A stretch of 64,000 nucleotides of DNA from Lithodes maja (taxonomy: Eukaryota > Arthropoda > Malacostraca > Decapoda > Lithodidae). The position numbers and the translations under genes are program-made. The notes under the pieces are model-generated. The model was not told the DNA's origin. It saw nothing but the letters and a program-made list of their open reading frames with translations, and ran no database searches. This document shows positions 40,944 through 51,765 of this stretch, in pieces. Each line of letters starts with the position of its first letter. The stretch's first letter is position 1. The stretch spans positions 62,001 through 126,000 of the forward strand of contig JBAKBP010004284.1 of NCBI GenBank assembly GCA_037953745.1, written 5' to 3'.

Positions 40944-43900
40944 CTAAGCAGGGACAGTATAGATGTGAGGCCGGTCTGTACTAGTGGCAGCATTAGTATA
41001 CGACGTGTTCCCCATGTACTGTCCCTTCCTTTACTTGTATTCGTTGACGAACCAGGACCGGCCACGGACTATGTGTCAGAACAATTCTCTTTACCCTCGC
41101 ACCCGGCAAAATTATAAAAACTTAAAAACGAAAAATAATAATAAAAATAACCGGCGTCTTTTCGATGATAACTGTAAATGTAAACTCTGTGTGAATTAAT
41201 TTGATTTTGAACATCAAACATTTTTTAAAAGTTACATTACCAATACAAAATTTTTGGTTTTAAATTCTTCTGTTAATGTAACATCTCCATGTAAAGTAAA
41301 GAATGTTATCTATTTAATAACCTGTGATAAATGTGGTATACAATATGTTGGAAAGACGGAGCAATGTTTAAGAGAAAGAGCCTACGGGCATAGATCAGGA
41401 ATTAAGAACGGCATCGACTCCAAGATTCTTCTATATAAGCATTTTAACACAGATTGTACTAAATTTGATTGTAAATACAAAATTATAGAAATTGTTCAAA
41501 GTAATCAAAATGTTTTGGATAGAGAAAATTATTGGATTGGAAAATTAATGACCATCTATCCATTTGGACTTAACAATCAAATAAAAAATGTAGGCAACAT
41601 TTTGTATAAAGATTTATTAAAAAACGATTTTAATAACCCATATTTTAACTTCCCTGTTTTAAACAGAAGACCTGGTAGACACGGTAATAGAAGACTAAAT
41701 ACATTTAATAAAAAGAAAAACAGGTCTGATATTAAAATTATTGTTAATAATTTATATTCATTATATCGAAATTTCGGAATTAAAAAATTAAAAGATTCAT
41801 TGAAAGGCCTACAAAAGAAAAGTTTTGCTCCTTTTATAGAAAATATTCTAAACAATAAACATAATTTCACAAATAAATTTAAGAATATAGTCTTTGCTTT
41901 TATGGGATATATTAGAGCGAATTCTAAGAAATCCAAAGATAACCGTATTAAAGATAAAGTCATGTCCACTTTAAATTATTCCTCTAAAATTTTAGACAAA
42001 ATTAATGTTAACAGTCTTATTAATTCAAAGAAAGTTAAGTCCATGTTACCAGATGGTTGTAAAGATTTCAAACCATTAATAGTGTATTCATATGAACGAC
42101 CTGTTGGGTCTATTATTTGTAATTATAATAAAGTTTTAGGAAATCTTTCAGATAATGATATTTTCAATAATAATAAATGCGTGTGTGAAAGAGTCATGGA
42201 TATGCCAGCTAGCAGACGTGATGCACTAGCAAAGTTCATTTATAGTCCGATATGTCACATATTAACAGGTGATGTAGAACTAGTTAAACATTTTGCAAAC
42301 GACAAATTAGCGGAGCTATGTCGTAAAGGGTTTAAATTTAGAATAGGGAGTAATAAAGTAACATGGGACATCATTTTAAAAGATATTGTTTTTTCAGTCA
42401 ATAAATTAAAAGATAAATTGTTAAAAATTGCGTGCTGCGATGAGAGAGAACTAGAAGCATGGTCTAAATTATTAATTAAGTTAATTAGAAATAAAATTTT
42501 CTCGCTTAAAAATGAATTTAATCTTTCAGATTTTATAGACTATAATTATAATAAGCTTAAAGCTGATTTAATAAATTTACATAAACATTTTGTAATCACT
42601 ACAGTAGATAAAGCCAGCAATAATTATAGCTTCACATGTAAGAAATTTTATCTTGAAAACATGAAAAAAGAATTAGGTATTAAGGGTAACATATTACGTA
42701 AAAATATTTACGGTAATTCTGTTTATGAAATTCAAAATAATCTGAATATTGATAACTTAATCGATGAACATACCAAGAAAAATATAACATTTGATATTAA
42801 ACTTTCTGATAAGAACAAGTGCATTGCAAAATTATACATGTTACCTAAATTTCATAAAAGACCTTATAAATATCGCTTTATTGCCGGAGCAAAATTTGCT
42901 ACCACTAAAACTCTATCAGAACAAGTCGTAAATTGCTTAAAATACATTAAAAGTACTCATAAAAGATATTGTAATACCATCATGAGAAGAACTGGCATTA
43001 ACTATTATTGGAGTGTTGACAATTCGTTAGAAGTTATTGATAAAATAAATACCATGCCGAAAGTTACCTCGGTACATAGCTTCGACTTTTCAACTTTGTA
43101 TACCAATTTGCCTTTAGATTTAGTATATTCAGAGCTTTGCTTTATTATAGATTTGCACTTTGACAGGTTCGTTAGGAATGGTAATTATTTCATAAATGTT
43201 TATACATATTTTAATAATGCATCACTTAGCTCTACTCCCACTAGTTCTGTATATTTTGATAGAACTAAACTTAAAGATGCCCTTAAATTCCTCCTTTTCA
43301 ATACTTATGTTAGATTCGGCCCGTACATTTTCAAACAAATATTAGGAATTCCTATGGGTGGAAATGCTAGCCCTTTAATTGCAGACTTATTCTTGCTTGC
43401 TTTAGAATTTAAATATATAAAAGACTTAGTTGACAGTAGCAAGAAAAATAAAATCCCAGAAAAATTAGCACTTGCTAAACTGTTAAGTAATAATAGTAGA
43501 TATATTGATGATATTCTTGTTTGCAATTTGTTAAATTTTAATCAAGTTGCTAAACTTATTTACCCTAATTCTATTCCCCTCACACAATGTAACGTAAATT
43601 ATAAAGTTGAAAATTTTCTTGATATAAATATAGAGATTGTTAATGAACAGTGCATACTTAAAGTATATCACAAAGTTGATGATTTTAATTTTAACGTAAT
43701 AAACTTTCCTTTCCCTAGTAGTAATATCGATAGTAAAATAACTTATAATTGTTTTTATTCCCAATTAATAAGATTTTGTAAAATCTGCACTAAAGTAGAT
43801 GACTTTTGGGCAAGAGCTAGGTTACTATACAGACTCTTAGTGGACAGAGGTTTTGAGGCAAGTAAATTGTTCCATAAATTTAATCTTTTTAGGGTCAATT

Positions 43901-44760
43901 ATTGTGACTGTATTCTAAAATTTGACATCAATAATTTTAATCAAGCCTTTTTAACTTGAAGTTTCTTGTATAACCTCTGCTTACTTTTTGTCTGTATTTA
44001 TTGTTTTTTGTCTGTATTTATTGTTTATCTTTTTCTTTTTCTATTATTAATATTAATATTGATGATTTTTTAAATTTATTGTTCTTGTTAAAAGAGTACT
44101 CTTTGTTTAAATCTGTTGTTACTTCATATTTTGCAATTATTTGTCTTTATATTATATGTATTCATTGTCGATAGTATCAATTGCTTACTTTTGCGATTTC
44201 CTTAGTTTATTTGTGCTATAAATGTAGGTTATTTGTAGGGTAGTTATTGATAGGGGTCACTTGAGGCATGCTATGCTTACAGGTACCTACCCGATAGCAC
44301 TATCGTTAGTGAGTGCTGTACTGTATTTTATATATTATTTTGTAATAGTATAGATATCTTATCAATATTTGTATTTTGTACTATTGTTAATGTCTTGTCA
44401 TGTTGCAAATTTGATTTTAAATAATATTTTGACATTTAACATTTAGTTTCTTTATTCATGCAGAGTTTAGTAAAATTTGCCAGAACGTCCCGGACTTCCC
44501 AAACTTGACTACTTCCTTTAACGTGACGATAGTGCGTTGTTATATGTGCGATTAGTTTGCTTGGGAAACAGATTAACTTGCTCATGTAGTAATGTACACC
44601 CTATGTGGTGGATTGTGTTCTTTTATTTAATAGTTTTCATTTTAGTAAGCGTTGTTTCCACATAGCGATTTTGATAATTTAATTTGACTTTATATTGTCC
44701 TTGTCCCAATTTTGGTTTGTTTAGTTTGCAAGTTTTACATTTTAATAGTTGCCTGAATAT
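40944..44760 (+). mobile_element. Penelope-like element of Naiad organisation
   Basis: A 3.8 kb insertion in a D-family MITE carries a single long coding region with an N-terminal GIY-YIG nuclease, a CxC motif and a Penelope-type RT. N-terminal nuclease plus CxC is the hallmark of the Naiad/Chlamys lineage; Naiads are the invertebrate branch. The 3' region (43960-44760) is T-rich non-coding. I did not find the direct or inverted pseudo-LTR copies often seen in this group. About 20-25 bases of the MITE core seem missing at the junction. Confidence 0.85.
40984..43959 (+). CDS. Naiad-type GIY-YIG endonuclease / reverse transcriptase, one in-frame TAA
   Basis: One frame runs from 40984 to 43959, interrupted only by TAA at 41197-41199. 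Before that stop is a Cys-rich segment NCKCKLC, consistent with the zinc (CCHH) motif of Penelope nucleases. After it come VIYLITCDKC, GIQYVGKT (GIY-YIG core), LRERAYGHRSG with the catalytic Arg, ENYWIGKL with the Glu, KCVCERVMD (CxC, about 42176-42200), then RT: TTVDKASNNYSF, LPKFHKRPYKYRFIAGAK, SFDFSTLYTNLP (motif A), LGIPMGGNASPLIADLF (motif B), RYIDDILVC (motif C, YIDD at 43501-43512) and ENFLDINIEI. Start uncertain. Without the stop it would be about 990 residues. Codons are extremely A/T-rich. Confidence 0.87.
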
Positions 44761-44795
44761 AATTAAAAGTACATCACCGGTAAAGAAGGGGATAA
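44761..44795. mobile_element. MITE family D copy 5, right end
   Basis: Carries CACCGGTAAAGAAGGGG, the inverse of the left end at 40789, with a mutated TTAA (GATAA). It marks the far side of the Naiad-type insertion. Confidence 0.7.
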
Positions 44796-45414
44796 CAGGT
44801 TATTCCTTTCCCACGACGTCATAACTGGCTCATACTAAAAAAATAGACTTACAAGTTAAAATACCCAGTTATGACATGTATTTGAGTATTAATGGGGAGG
44901 TAGTTACTTTTTCTGGACCCCTTTCTCTCTCCTGATTAGCCCATAAATTTTGAGATTTTAAGACGTATTTACTTGCAAGATATTAAGTATTTACTTATGC
45001 ACATAAATAGTTTTGACCATGACAAAAAGCAATATTTTGTTTCATTCTCGCGGTACATAATAAATATTCGTTGCAAAGCCGATCCTAAACTTAGCTCAAA
45101 GTGAAATTCATATGACTCATAATCTCACCCTTTTTAGAGTAAGTTAATAAAGAAGCCAGCTATATTCTCCCCGGTGCATGTTAGCAATAGCGCAACACAC
45201 ATGCAACACATTAGACCGATGAAGGGAATCTGGCAGCGAGCAACGCATACATATACATTCCTTTTTATAAACGTCCTAACGTATAATATACCCCGTCTTA
45301 ATGCGGCCAATCCCATTCCATCCGAGGAAAAAGCATCACGAAATCTTGTTACACATTCGACAATCCGCGTATTACAAAAAGTTAGAGTCGGATTAGCAGG
45401 TGATATGCTGCTCT
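44796..45414. other. No gene seen; family A fragment at 44889-44970
   Basis: TTAATGGGGAGGTAGTTAC and GGACCCCTTTCTCTCTCC at 44889-44935, then TTTTGAGATTTTAAGACG, are the left end of a family A MITE that breaks off near 44970. The rest shows nothing recognisable. Confidence 0.55.
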
Positions 45415-45804
45415 GAGGCGCCTCGTTTGCTGCTAAATTGGTTCATTTTTTAGGAGGATTAGGGATTTCCTTCAACGTGTGTGGGGGGATTGATCGTTTG
45501 GAGCCGGCCCACATAAATCCGAGGCTTGTCGAGGTGGTGTGCTGCTCAGTGGGGGGGGGGGGGGGGCTGTGTGGGGGGGGGGGTGGAGAGGGAGAGGGAG
45601 AGAAAGAGAAGGGGGAGAATTAGGACTGTGTGGGGAGGAGAGGTGTGGAGAGGACAGGAAATTAGGGAGGTAATGGGGAGATTAAGGACGTGTGGGGGTC
45701 TGTGGGGAGAAAGGAAGTTGAGAAGGAGAGGAAGGTGTAGGGAGGAGAGAAAGTCAGGGAGGGGTGGAGAGGAGAAGTTGGGGAGGTACGGATAGGAGAA
45801 AACG
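45415..45804. repeat. Purine-rich, G-run low-complexity tract
   Basis: Two G-runs (45550-45566, 45573-45583) and a long GGAGA-rich stretch. The Gly/Arg frames here are compositional. Confidence 0.85.
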
Positions 45805-46147
45805 TTAAGGGGGGTGACCTGCTTGTTTTCTCTCTTTTTCTCTCTTTCTCTGGCTTGTATCCATTCGGTCCCTTTCAGCCAAGTGTTTTAAGACGTTTAT
45901 ACCCATTCAGGTGTCGATTTATTATCGCGAGCCAGCATTTTATGGAGAAATCCGGCTTCGCAAAATGTAAAAATTAAGCCTGCTGTCAAAAAAACTTTTA
46001 AATATACTGGATCGCTACCACTCGCCAGGAAAAAATCGACACCTGGATGGGGATAAACGTTTTAAAGCAGTAGGCTTAATGCGGCCGACTGGATAGAACC
46101 CTGAGAAAGAGGAAGAGAGAAAACAAAAACAAAGTGGGCCCCCTTAA
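45805..46147 (+). mobile_element. MITE family B copy 2
   Basis: TTAA at 45805 and 46144. Ends TTAAGGGGGGTGACCTGC and, inverse, TTAAGGGGGCCCACTTTG. Both arms contain the CATTCGGTCCC/GCGGCCGACTGG-type match and AAGACGTTTA words of family B. Confidence 0.83.
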
Positions 46148-46854
46148 GCTGTGGGAAATTTCTTGAGGTGTGAGGGGAATGGAAGAAGTTGTTTGAATAT
46201 GTATTGAACTAAATATCGTAATTTATAGGGCATGAATTCCTTCGGATTTTGGAGAATCAAAGAAAGCAAAGGCTTGGATGATAATTTTGTTGTGCACATA
46301 GAGTAGAGTTGGAAGGCATTACCGGAATGGAGTTTGGACAATATCTGAAAATACTATAAAATATAAAAAGGAACATCAGATTAGGGGAGTGAAAATATGA
46401 ATTGCAAGCTAGGGAAGTAATATAATGTAAACAATAACTAGTAATGTGTAAAAATAGAGTATCTGGGAACTGTAGATTTGCTATTGTTTTGAAATTAATG
46501 AATACAAAGATATTACAATGTTGTAGATATTTCAACATGAATGGTTTGTGTTCAGGTGTTAAAAGAAAATTAGTGAAGGAAATTAATATAATACGGAATG
46601 TTTGAACGGAGATAAGACCACAACCAAAACGGCCACTGACCAAAACGGCCATCCATTCAACCTAACATAAAATTATGAAGGTAACGTAGCCAAATTTCAT
46701 CAAACCTAAAGTAACTTTATCGATGGTAGTTTTGGTTGTGGCAACTAACGTTCTCTAATCTGTGGTAGTCTTTTGGACCATCCCTGTTTCTGTCCATCAG
46801 TTGGCTATTCATTGCATATCATCTTATTAGTTTAGTGATTATATAATTTGTAAT
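46148..46854. other. No gene seen
   Basis: AT-rich; minus-strand frames up to 131 codons lack motifs. A short direct repeat GACCAAAACGGCCA near 46617-46650. Confidence 0.5.
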
Positions 46855-47010
46855 CCCATCCAGGAGTCGATATGGGGGGGGGGGGGGGGGGCGATAGTGA
46901 GCCTGCAACTTTGCGGAAACCTGCCTTCAGGCTAGGACATTTTTCTATTGACAAATATATAGATATAACTTGAAGGGTTTCTGTGGAAGCGTTAATTTAG
47001 TTTAGGGGGC
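46855..47010 (+). repeat. MITE family A/B core fragment
   Basis: CCCATCCAGGAGTCGATATG, a G-run of about 19, GCGATAGTGAGCCTG, GGACATTTTTCTATTGACAA and ACTTGAAGGGTTTCTG correspond to the shared core; terminal parts are missing. Confidence 0.6.
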
Positions 47011-47833
47011 AAACGAAATATAGATTGCTCGAAAATGGGAAAAAAATACAAACCCTAGATAATAATTCAATCAAAGCACCATAACGAAACTCCCGAGGTC
47101 GGCTGTGATAGCATTAGGTAGGATTTGTGGTGTGAGCAGGACTAAGAGGCGTGGGTAGTGTTATTGGGTGTACAGAAGATTAACGGGATGAGGAATTATT
47201 TTTCTATTGGGTGAAACTATAGGTGGGTGAGGGAAGCAAGTTTTACGGTTAATAAAGACCAATAAATTGAATAAAAAGTGTACGGGAGGCCTATTGGGAA
47301 TTGTTTTTATTTGCATGCTTATGGGAGACATTGTTTAAGAGTAGGGTCTAAATAACAATTAGGTAAAGTATCTATGGTGCTAGCAGAAACAATATGTTAG
47401 GAGAGAAAAGTGTGTGGTATAAGAATGATAAATTGCATCATATCTGGAATGAAATGGGCCGTGTGAGATATTGAAAAAACAAATTAGAGAACACTGTACA
47501 GTATTTATGAATTTATGGCTATACTGATTTAATTATGTATTTTGTATGTGCGCTAACCAATTATTGATGATTTAATATAGTACAGAAATGTGTATATAAA
47601 GTTATTTATATATACTGTACATTGTGTGCTATTAAGTGAGGAACAGAGGCCTTCTAGTGGGACACATTATTGTATATCGGTGATGAGTGTGCTTTTAGTA
47701 GTAGGTAGTAAATTACCATGTCCCTATATTAATTACTCGGCTATTATAGATTTATAGCAGTGCATATGTAGATACATACAGTATAATACCTGGCTATAAT
47801 GTAATGCATGACAATAGCTGCATATGTTTCCCC
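47011..47833. other. No gene seen
   Basis: AT-rich and without recognisable element ends; possibly unique DNA. Confidence 0.45.
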
Positions 47834-48140
47834 TTAAGGGAAGGTTTTATTTTTTTCTAAACCACCTTCTCTCATGTTTAGCCCCGATAGTTTTTAAATC
47901 TTAAGACGTTCGGCCCCATTAGTTTGGCGATTTTAAGAAATTTCGTCCCACTTTTTTGTCAATAAGATCTTTCGTGCCATTTACAGGTAGGTGTCGATTG
48001 TTTCCTGGAGAGCAATAACGCCCTGTAATCTAGGAGGACTAGCCTTTGGTCGGGACATTTTTCTGTCGAAATATATACAAATATAACAAAGGGGTTCTTT
48101 GGGGTGTCCTTTAAAAAGCATGATATAGATCTAGGGAGCA
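47834..48140 (+). mobile_element. MITE family A copy 7
   Basis: Starts TTAAGGGAAGGTTTTATTTT, then CATGTTTAGCCCCGATAG, TTAGTTTGGCGATTTTAAG, TAGGTGTCGATTGTTTCCTG and GGGACATTTTTCTGTCGAAA. The right end is not clear. Confidence 0.7.
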
Positions 48141-48786
48141 AACTAAAAAACAAATATCTTTATGTAGCAAGAAATCTGCGAAAAGAATAAAATTTTCCAC
48201 CAAGTCTATGAATTAGAAGAGATATTCGGGGTGTGGAAAAACTATTAATTGTGGTATATGCCTGCTTGAATGTGGATGAGAGCGTGGGATATTACCTAAG
48301 TGTGTAAAAAATCTTGTCCTTTATATCCTACTCTTTTATGAATTCATGTATTATTTTTTGGACATTCCTGTGTTATATATATATCCCTTTTCGATTGCGT
48401 TGTATACAATATTTACGTTAATTTATAACATTGTATTTTACTATTTAAGTTATCTACGAGGTTTCTTTAAAGCATGTATGTATTTATAATTTTCTAAATA
48501 GTTTAGATAAGTAGAAAGGGCAAAGGTTATTCTCGCATGATCCAATAAATATATACACCATTACTGTTCGCGTTAGTACATAACAGCTAGCTCAAGTTAA
48601 ATCACTGTATTAAAGGGTAAATTAAAATACTTCAATTACCGAGACAGATTAGTAGAATAAACTATTTAAGCTGTGATTTCCTGTCGGTCCTCACAAGCCA
48701 AGCAACAAAGGAGGCCCGATCCACACAGGTAAGCTAGCATGATTACCTTACTCTAATTGAATGCAGATTTTATTACCAGTTTTGTG
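48141..48786. other. No gene seen
   Basis: AT-rich; nothing recognised. Confidence 0.45.
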
Positions 48787-49166
48787 TTAAGGGGGACCAC
48801 CTCGCTTTCTTTCTCTTTCTCTCCCTCTCTCTTTGGCTTGTATCCATTCGGCCCCATTTATCCTACTGTTTTAAGACGTTTACCCCGATCCAGGTGCCAA
48901 TATTTTCCTGGCGAGCGGTAGCGAGTCAGCATATATATATTTGAGTTTGGTCAGCTAGCTAAATTTGTACATTTTTCGATAGAAAAATTTCTCTGGCAAA
49001 GCCGGATTTCTCCATACAATGCTGGCCCGCAATCGCTCGCCAGGAAGAAATCGACACCAGGATGGGGATAAACGTCTTAAAACAGTTGGCTGAATGGGGC
49101 CGAATGGATACAAGGCAGAGAAAGAGAAAATGAGAGAGGAAAAAAAAGCAGGTGACATCCCTTTAA
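48787..49166 (+). mobile_element. MITE family B copy 3
   Basis: TTAA at 48787 and 49163. Left arm TTAAGGGGGACCACCTCGC, right arm inverse TTAAAGGGATGTCACCTGC. Arms include GGCTTGTATCCATTCGGCCC and its inverse GGGGCCGAATGGATACAAGG, a near-perfect hairpin pair. Confidence 0.85.
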
Positions 49167-49394
49167 TTATTACACCTAAGCTCGCAGATATTATTACGAC
49201 GCGGGGGTTTAATTTTCCGGGATATTTATTAATAGTCTGGCGTGGCGCAAATTATAATTGTTGTAATGCCCTGCTGCCCCTCACACGATAAAAATATACA
49301 GCATGAGGGAAAAAGTACAGTAGGTTAGGGTTGAGTAAAAATAAAGAAGTCAAGTTTAGTAATAAGTTAAGAAATACACTGTATATATACAGTG

Positions 49395-49442
<48 letters not shown>

Positions 49443-50069
49443 CAATAAGGGAGTGAAAATATAGATGTCAAGTGAAATAATTTATGTATAGAACATTAAT
49501 ATTGTTTTGGAGATTCAGATAGAGAAGAGCAGATGATTCACAATACAGTATGTAAGTAAAACAAAGTAGATTAAGAGATTGTAAATAAATTTGCACAAAC
49601 TATTAATATAAAATAAGAAACAGATTAGGTGAGTGAAAACAAGAATTGCAAGGTAGGGAAACATATAATGTAAACAGTAACTAGTAATTTGTAAAAGTGC
49701 ATAAAAACATCAGATTAGGGGAGTGAAGTAGAAATCGCAGGCTAAATTAATGTAAACAATTGCTTTTATATACAACTAAAGCACACTTAGATACATACAA
49801 AAAACATAAATAAGAGAAAAAAATAAATCAGAACAAATACAAGAATAAGATCAAAAGAATACATAAGAAATAAAATGCATAAATCAGATAAAATATATAT
49901 ATATAAGATATAAAATACATAAGACAAAAATACATAAGAAAAAAATACATAAGATAAATAAAATGCATAAGAAAAAAATACATAAATCTGATACAAAATA
50001 AATAAACAAGGAGATTATGGGGGTAATAATAAAGCAGGGTATGTGACCGTACCACAAACCCCACAAATT
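49167..50069. other. AT-rich DNA with (TA)n run; no gene seen
   Basis: A (TA)n run lies at 49376-49441. The frames at 49787-50111 on the minus strand come from ATAAGA/ACATAA simple repeats. AAACATCAGATTAGGGGAGTGA near 49707 and the similar words at 46373 and 49618 suggest a further small dispersed repeat. Confidence 0.5.
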
Positions 50070-50426
50070 CCCATTATTCTGGTCCCCCTTCTGCCTCCTG
50101 TTTAGCCTCATTAGTTTTCAGATTTTAAGACGTTCGGTCCATTAGTTTTTGCGATTAGAAGACCGTTCGCCCCATTTCATTGTCAATATAAAGACTTTTC
50201 ATCACATCTAGGTGTATTTTTTCCTGGCAAGCAATAGCGAGCCTGAAATTTATGAGGAACTGGCCTTCGGCCAGGAAATTTTTCTATCAAAAAATGTACA
50301 TATTTATCTTGCAGGAGGGTCTTGGGAGAGTCTTTTTTAAGCTTGATTGAGGTCTAAGGAAGAAAGTAAAAAAAATATATATGAAGATATATAAATTTGG
50401 GAAAAAATACGCTCATCCCCCCTTAA
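50070..50426 (+). mobile_element. MITE family A copy 8
   Basis: GGTCCCCCTTCTGCCTCC, TAGCCTCATTAGTTTTCAG, CCTGGCAAGCAATAGCGAGC, GGCCTTCGGCCAGGAAATT and the end CATCCCCCCTTAA with TTAA at 50423. The left TTAA is lost. Confidence 0.72.
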
Positions 50427-50429
50427 TTC

Positions 50430-51130
50430 CTACAGCACGGCAGCGGCGGCGGCAGTGGTGGTCGGTGTCTCGCGCAGCCCCAGTAATAATCCTAATTAAT
50501 CCCTCCAGAAGCGGGCATTATGGCGATCAGGATTAATCTCCTAAGTGCATGTTCAACCAATAAATTCGAATTAATTCTTTTTTTTTCCCTCGCCCGCCGC
50601 CATTTTTCCCCCCGCGAAAGCCTCTTGTTCCCCTTAACGAGGTTGTGGTGTAACAGTCGCGGGTATTATTTATGAGTCATGTAACGTGCATTAGCGATAT
50701 GAAGGGTTCGCCTCAAAACAGTGCCAAGCCGGGCTGGAGCCGTATGGTCGGAAACCCACTTTACCAGCAACACGATTCCCGCCCTTACGATCAGGCCTCC
50801 CTTGCGGCCCGGCGGTTCTGGGGCTTCATACGGTGGTGGTCGAAAGCCTTGAAGGTGTGTCGGACCCTAAGATGCATTTACAGATTAAAAAATGAAAGTT
50901 TTCGCGCCGATGAGATGGGATACAAAAACAAGAACCGGGAGGAGAACAAAATGCAGTGGCCCTCCTCTCCCTCACTCTCTTGGGCGCCGGAGTCCTGGTT
51001 CGTCACGATAGATGGCGTCTCCTGTCAATTCAGAAGAGAGGCTTTTATAGGAAACAACGCAAGCTTTATTACAGCACCCGACATGTTGCCTACCCTGAAT
51101 AGTATGCCATCAAATGCGTAAATAAAGTAA
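50430..51130 (+). other. GC-richer island with a 149-codon frame (50672-51121)
   Basis: The base composition is clearly richer in G+C than the surroundings. The frame from ATG 50672 (MSHVTCISDMKGSPQNSAKP) to 51121 has balanced composition but no domain I recognise. It might be a host exon, a UTR, or chance. No splice or promoter signals were convincing. Confidence 0.25.
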
Positions 51131-51639
51131 TGCATAACTATTAACCTCTCTTATCCCTGTATAATGTCACGTTATCACTTGCATGATGTACATCGCAAAT
51201 ATTGTGCATGAAATCAGGCAAAGAATAACACGAGGTATACAAAATGTCGCATATTTTAACACATATGTAAAACTCTCCCTCTTCAGAAGCTACAAGGCGA
51301 ACGAGAATACCCTCCTCCTTTTTCCCTTGTCTTGTTTTTTCCCTCAATTTTTCACGCTTCCGTGCAATTACCGAATGATGAAATATGACCCGGGCAATAA
51401 ATTGGAAGTAAGCGAGAAACAGGAATATCGATGCAAGAGCCATGATAAGGTGATTAATGGAATAATTAAATGCGGGGAAGTGAGAGGAGAGAAAGAAAAA
51501 AAAACGAGCAAAAAAGATTAGACTGGGTTACGAAAGAAGCTATTTATATACCAAACAAGTAAGGAATATATAATTACAGTGAAAAAGAGCTTGTTCATCA
51601 GATCACATATATTTCATGCATGCAATCTTTGAATAGATC
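51131..51639. other. No gene seen
   Basis: Frames of about 100 codons on both strands overlap each other and have no recognisable motif. Confidence 0.4.
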
Positions 51640-51765
51640 ACAAGGGACTGGAGTTCTCGAAAAGGGGCTCCAATCCTGAAGTTATTCTTGACTTACAGTG
51701 TATCGGCTAAATAATCCAGGAGGGTTGATAGCCTCTGAAGTCCTATGTTAACTAACTAACTTGAA
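51640..51765 (+). repeat. Dispersed repeat family C, copy 3
   Basis: GGACTGGAGTTCTCGAAAAG then GGGCTCCAATCCTGAAGT, GGTTGATAGCCTCTGAAGTC and a TTAACTAACTAACT end, as in copies at 15640 and 16310. Confidence 0.72.

Noticed and set aside
41197..41199. Selenocysteine recoding in the Naiad-type ORF
   Set aside because: The interrupting codon is TAA, not TGA, and I saw no other in-frame TGA in the frame.
45438..45795. Gly/Arg-rich frames
   Set aside because: Compositional, from G-runs and GGAGA repeats.
49787..50111. Three overlapping hydrophobic minus-strand frames that look like membrane proteins
   Set aside because: They arise from ATAAGA/ACATAA simple repeats in AT-rich DNA and overlap each other in different phases.
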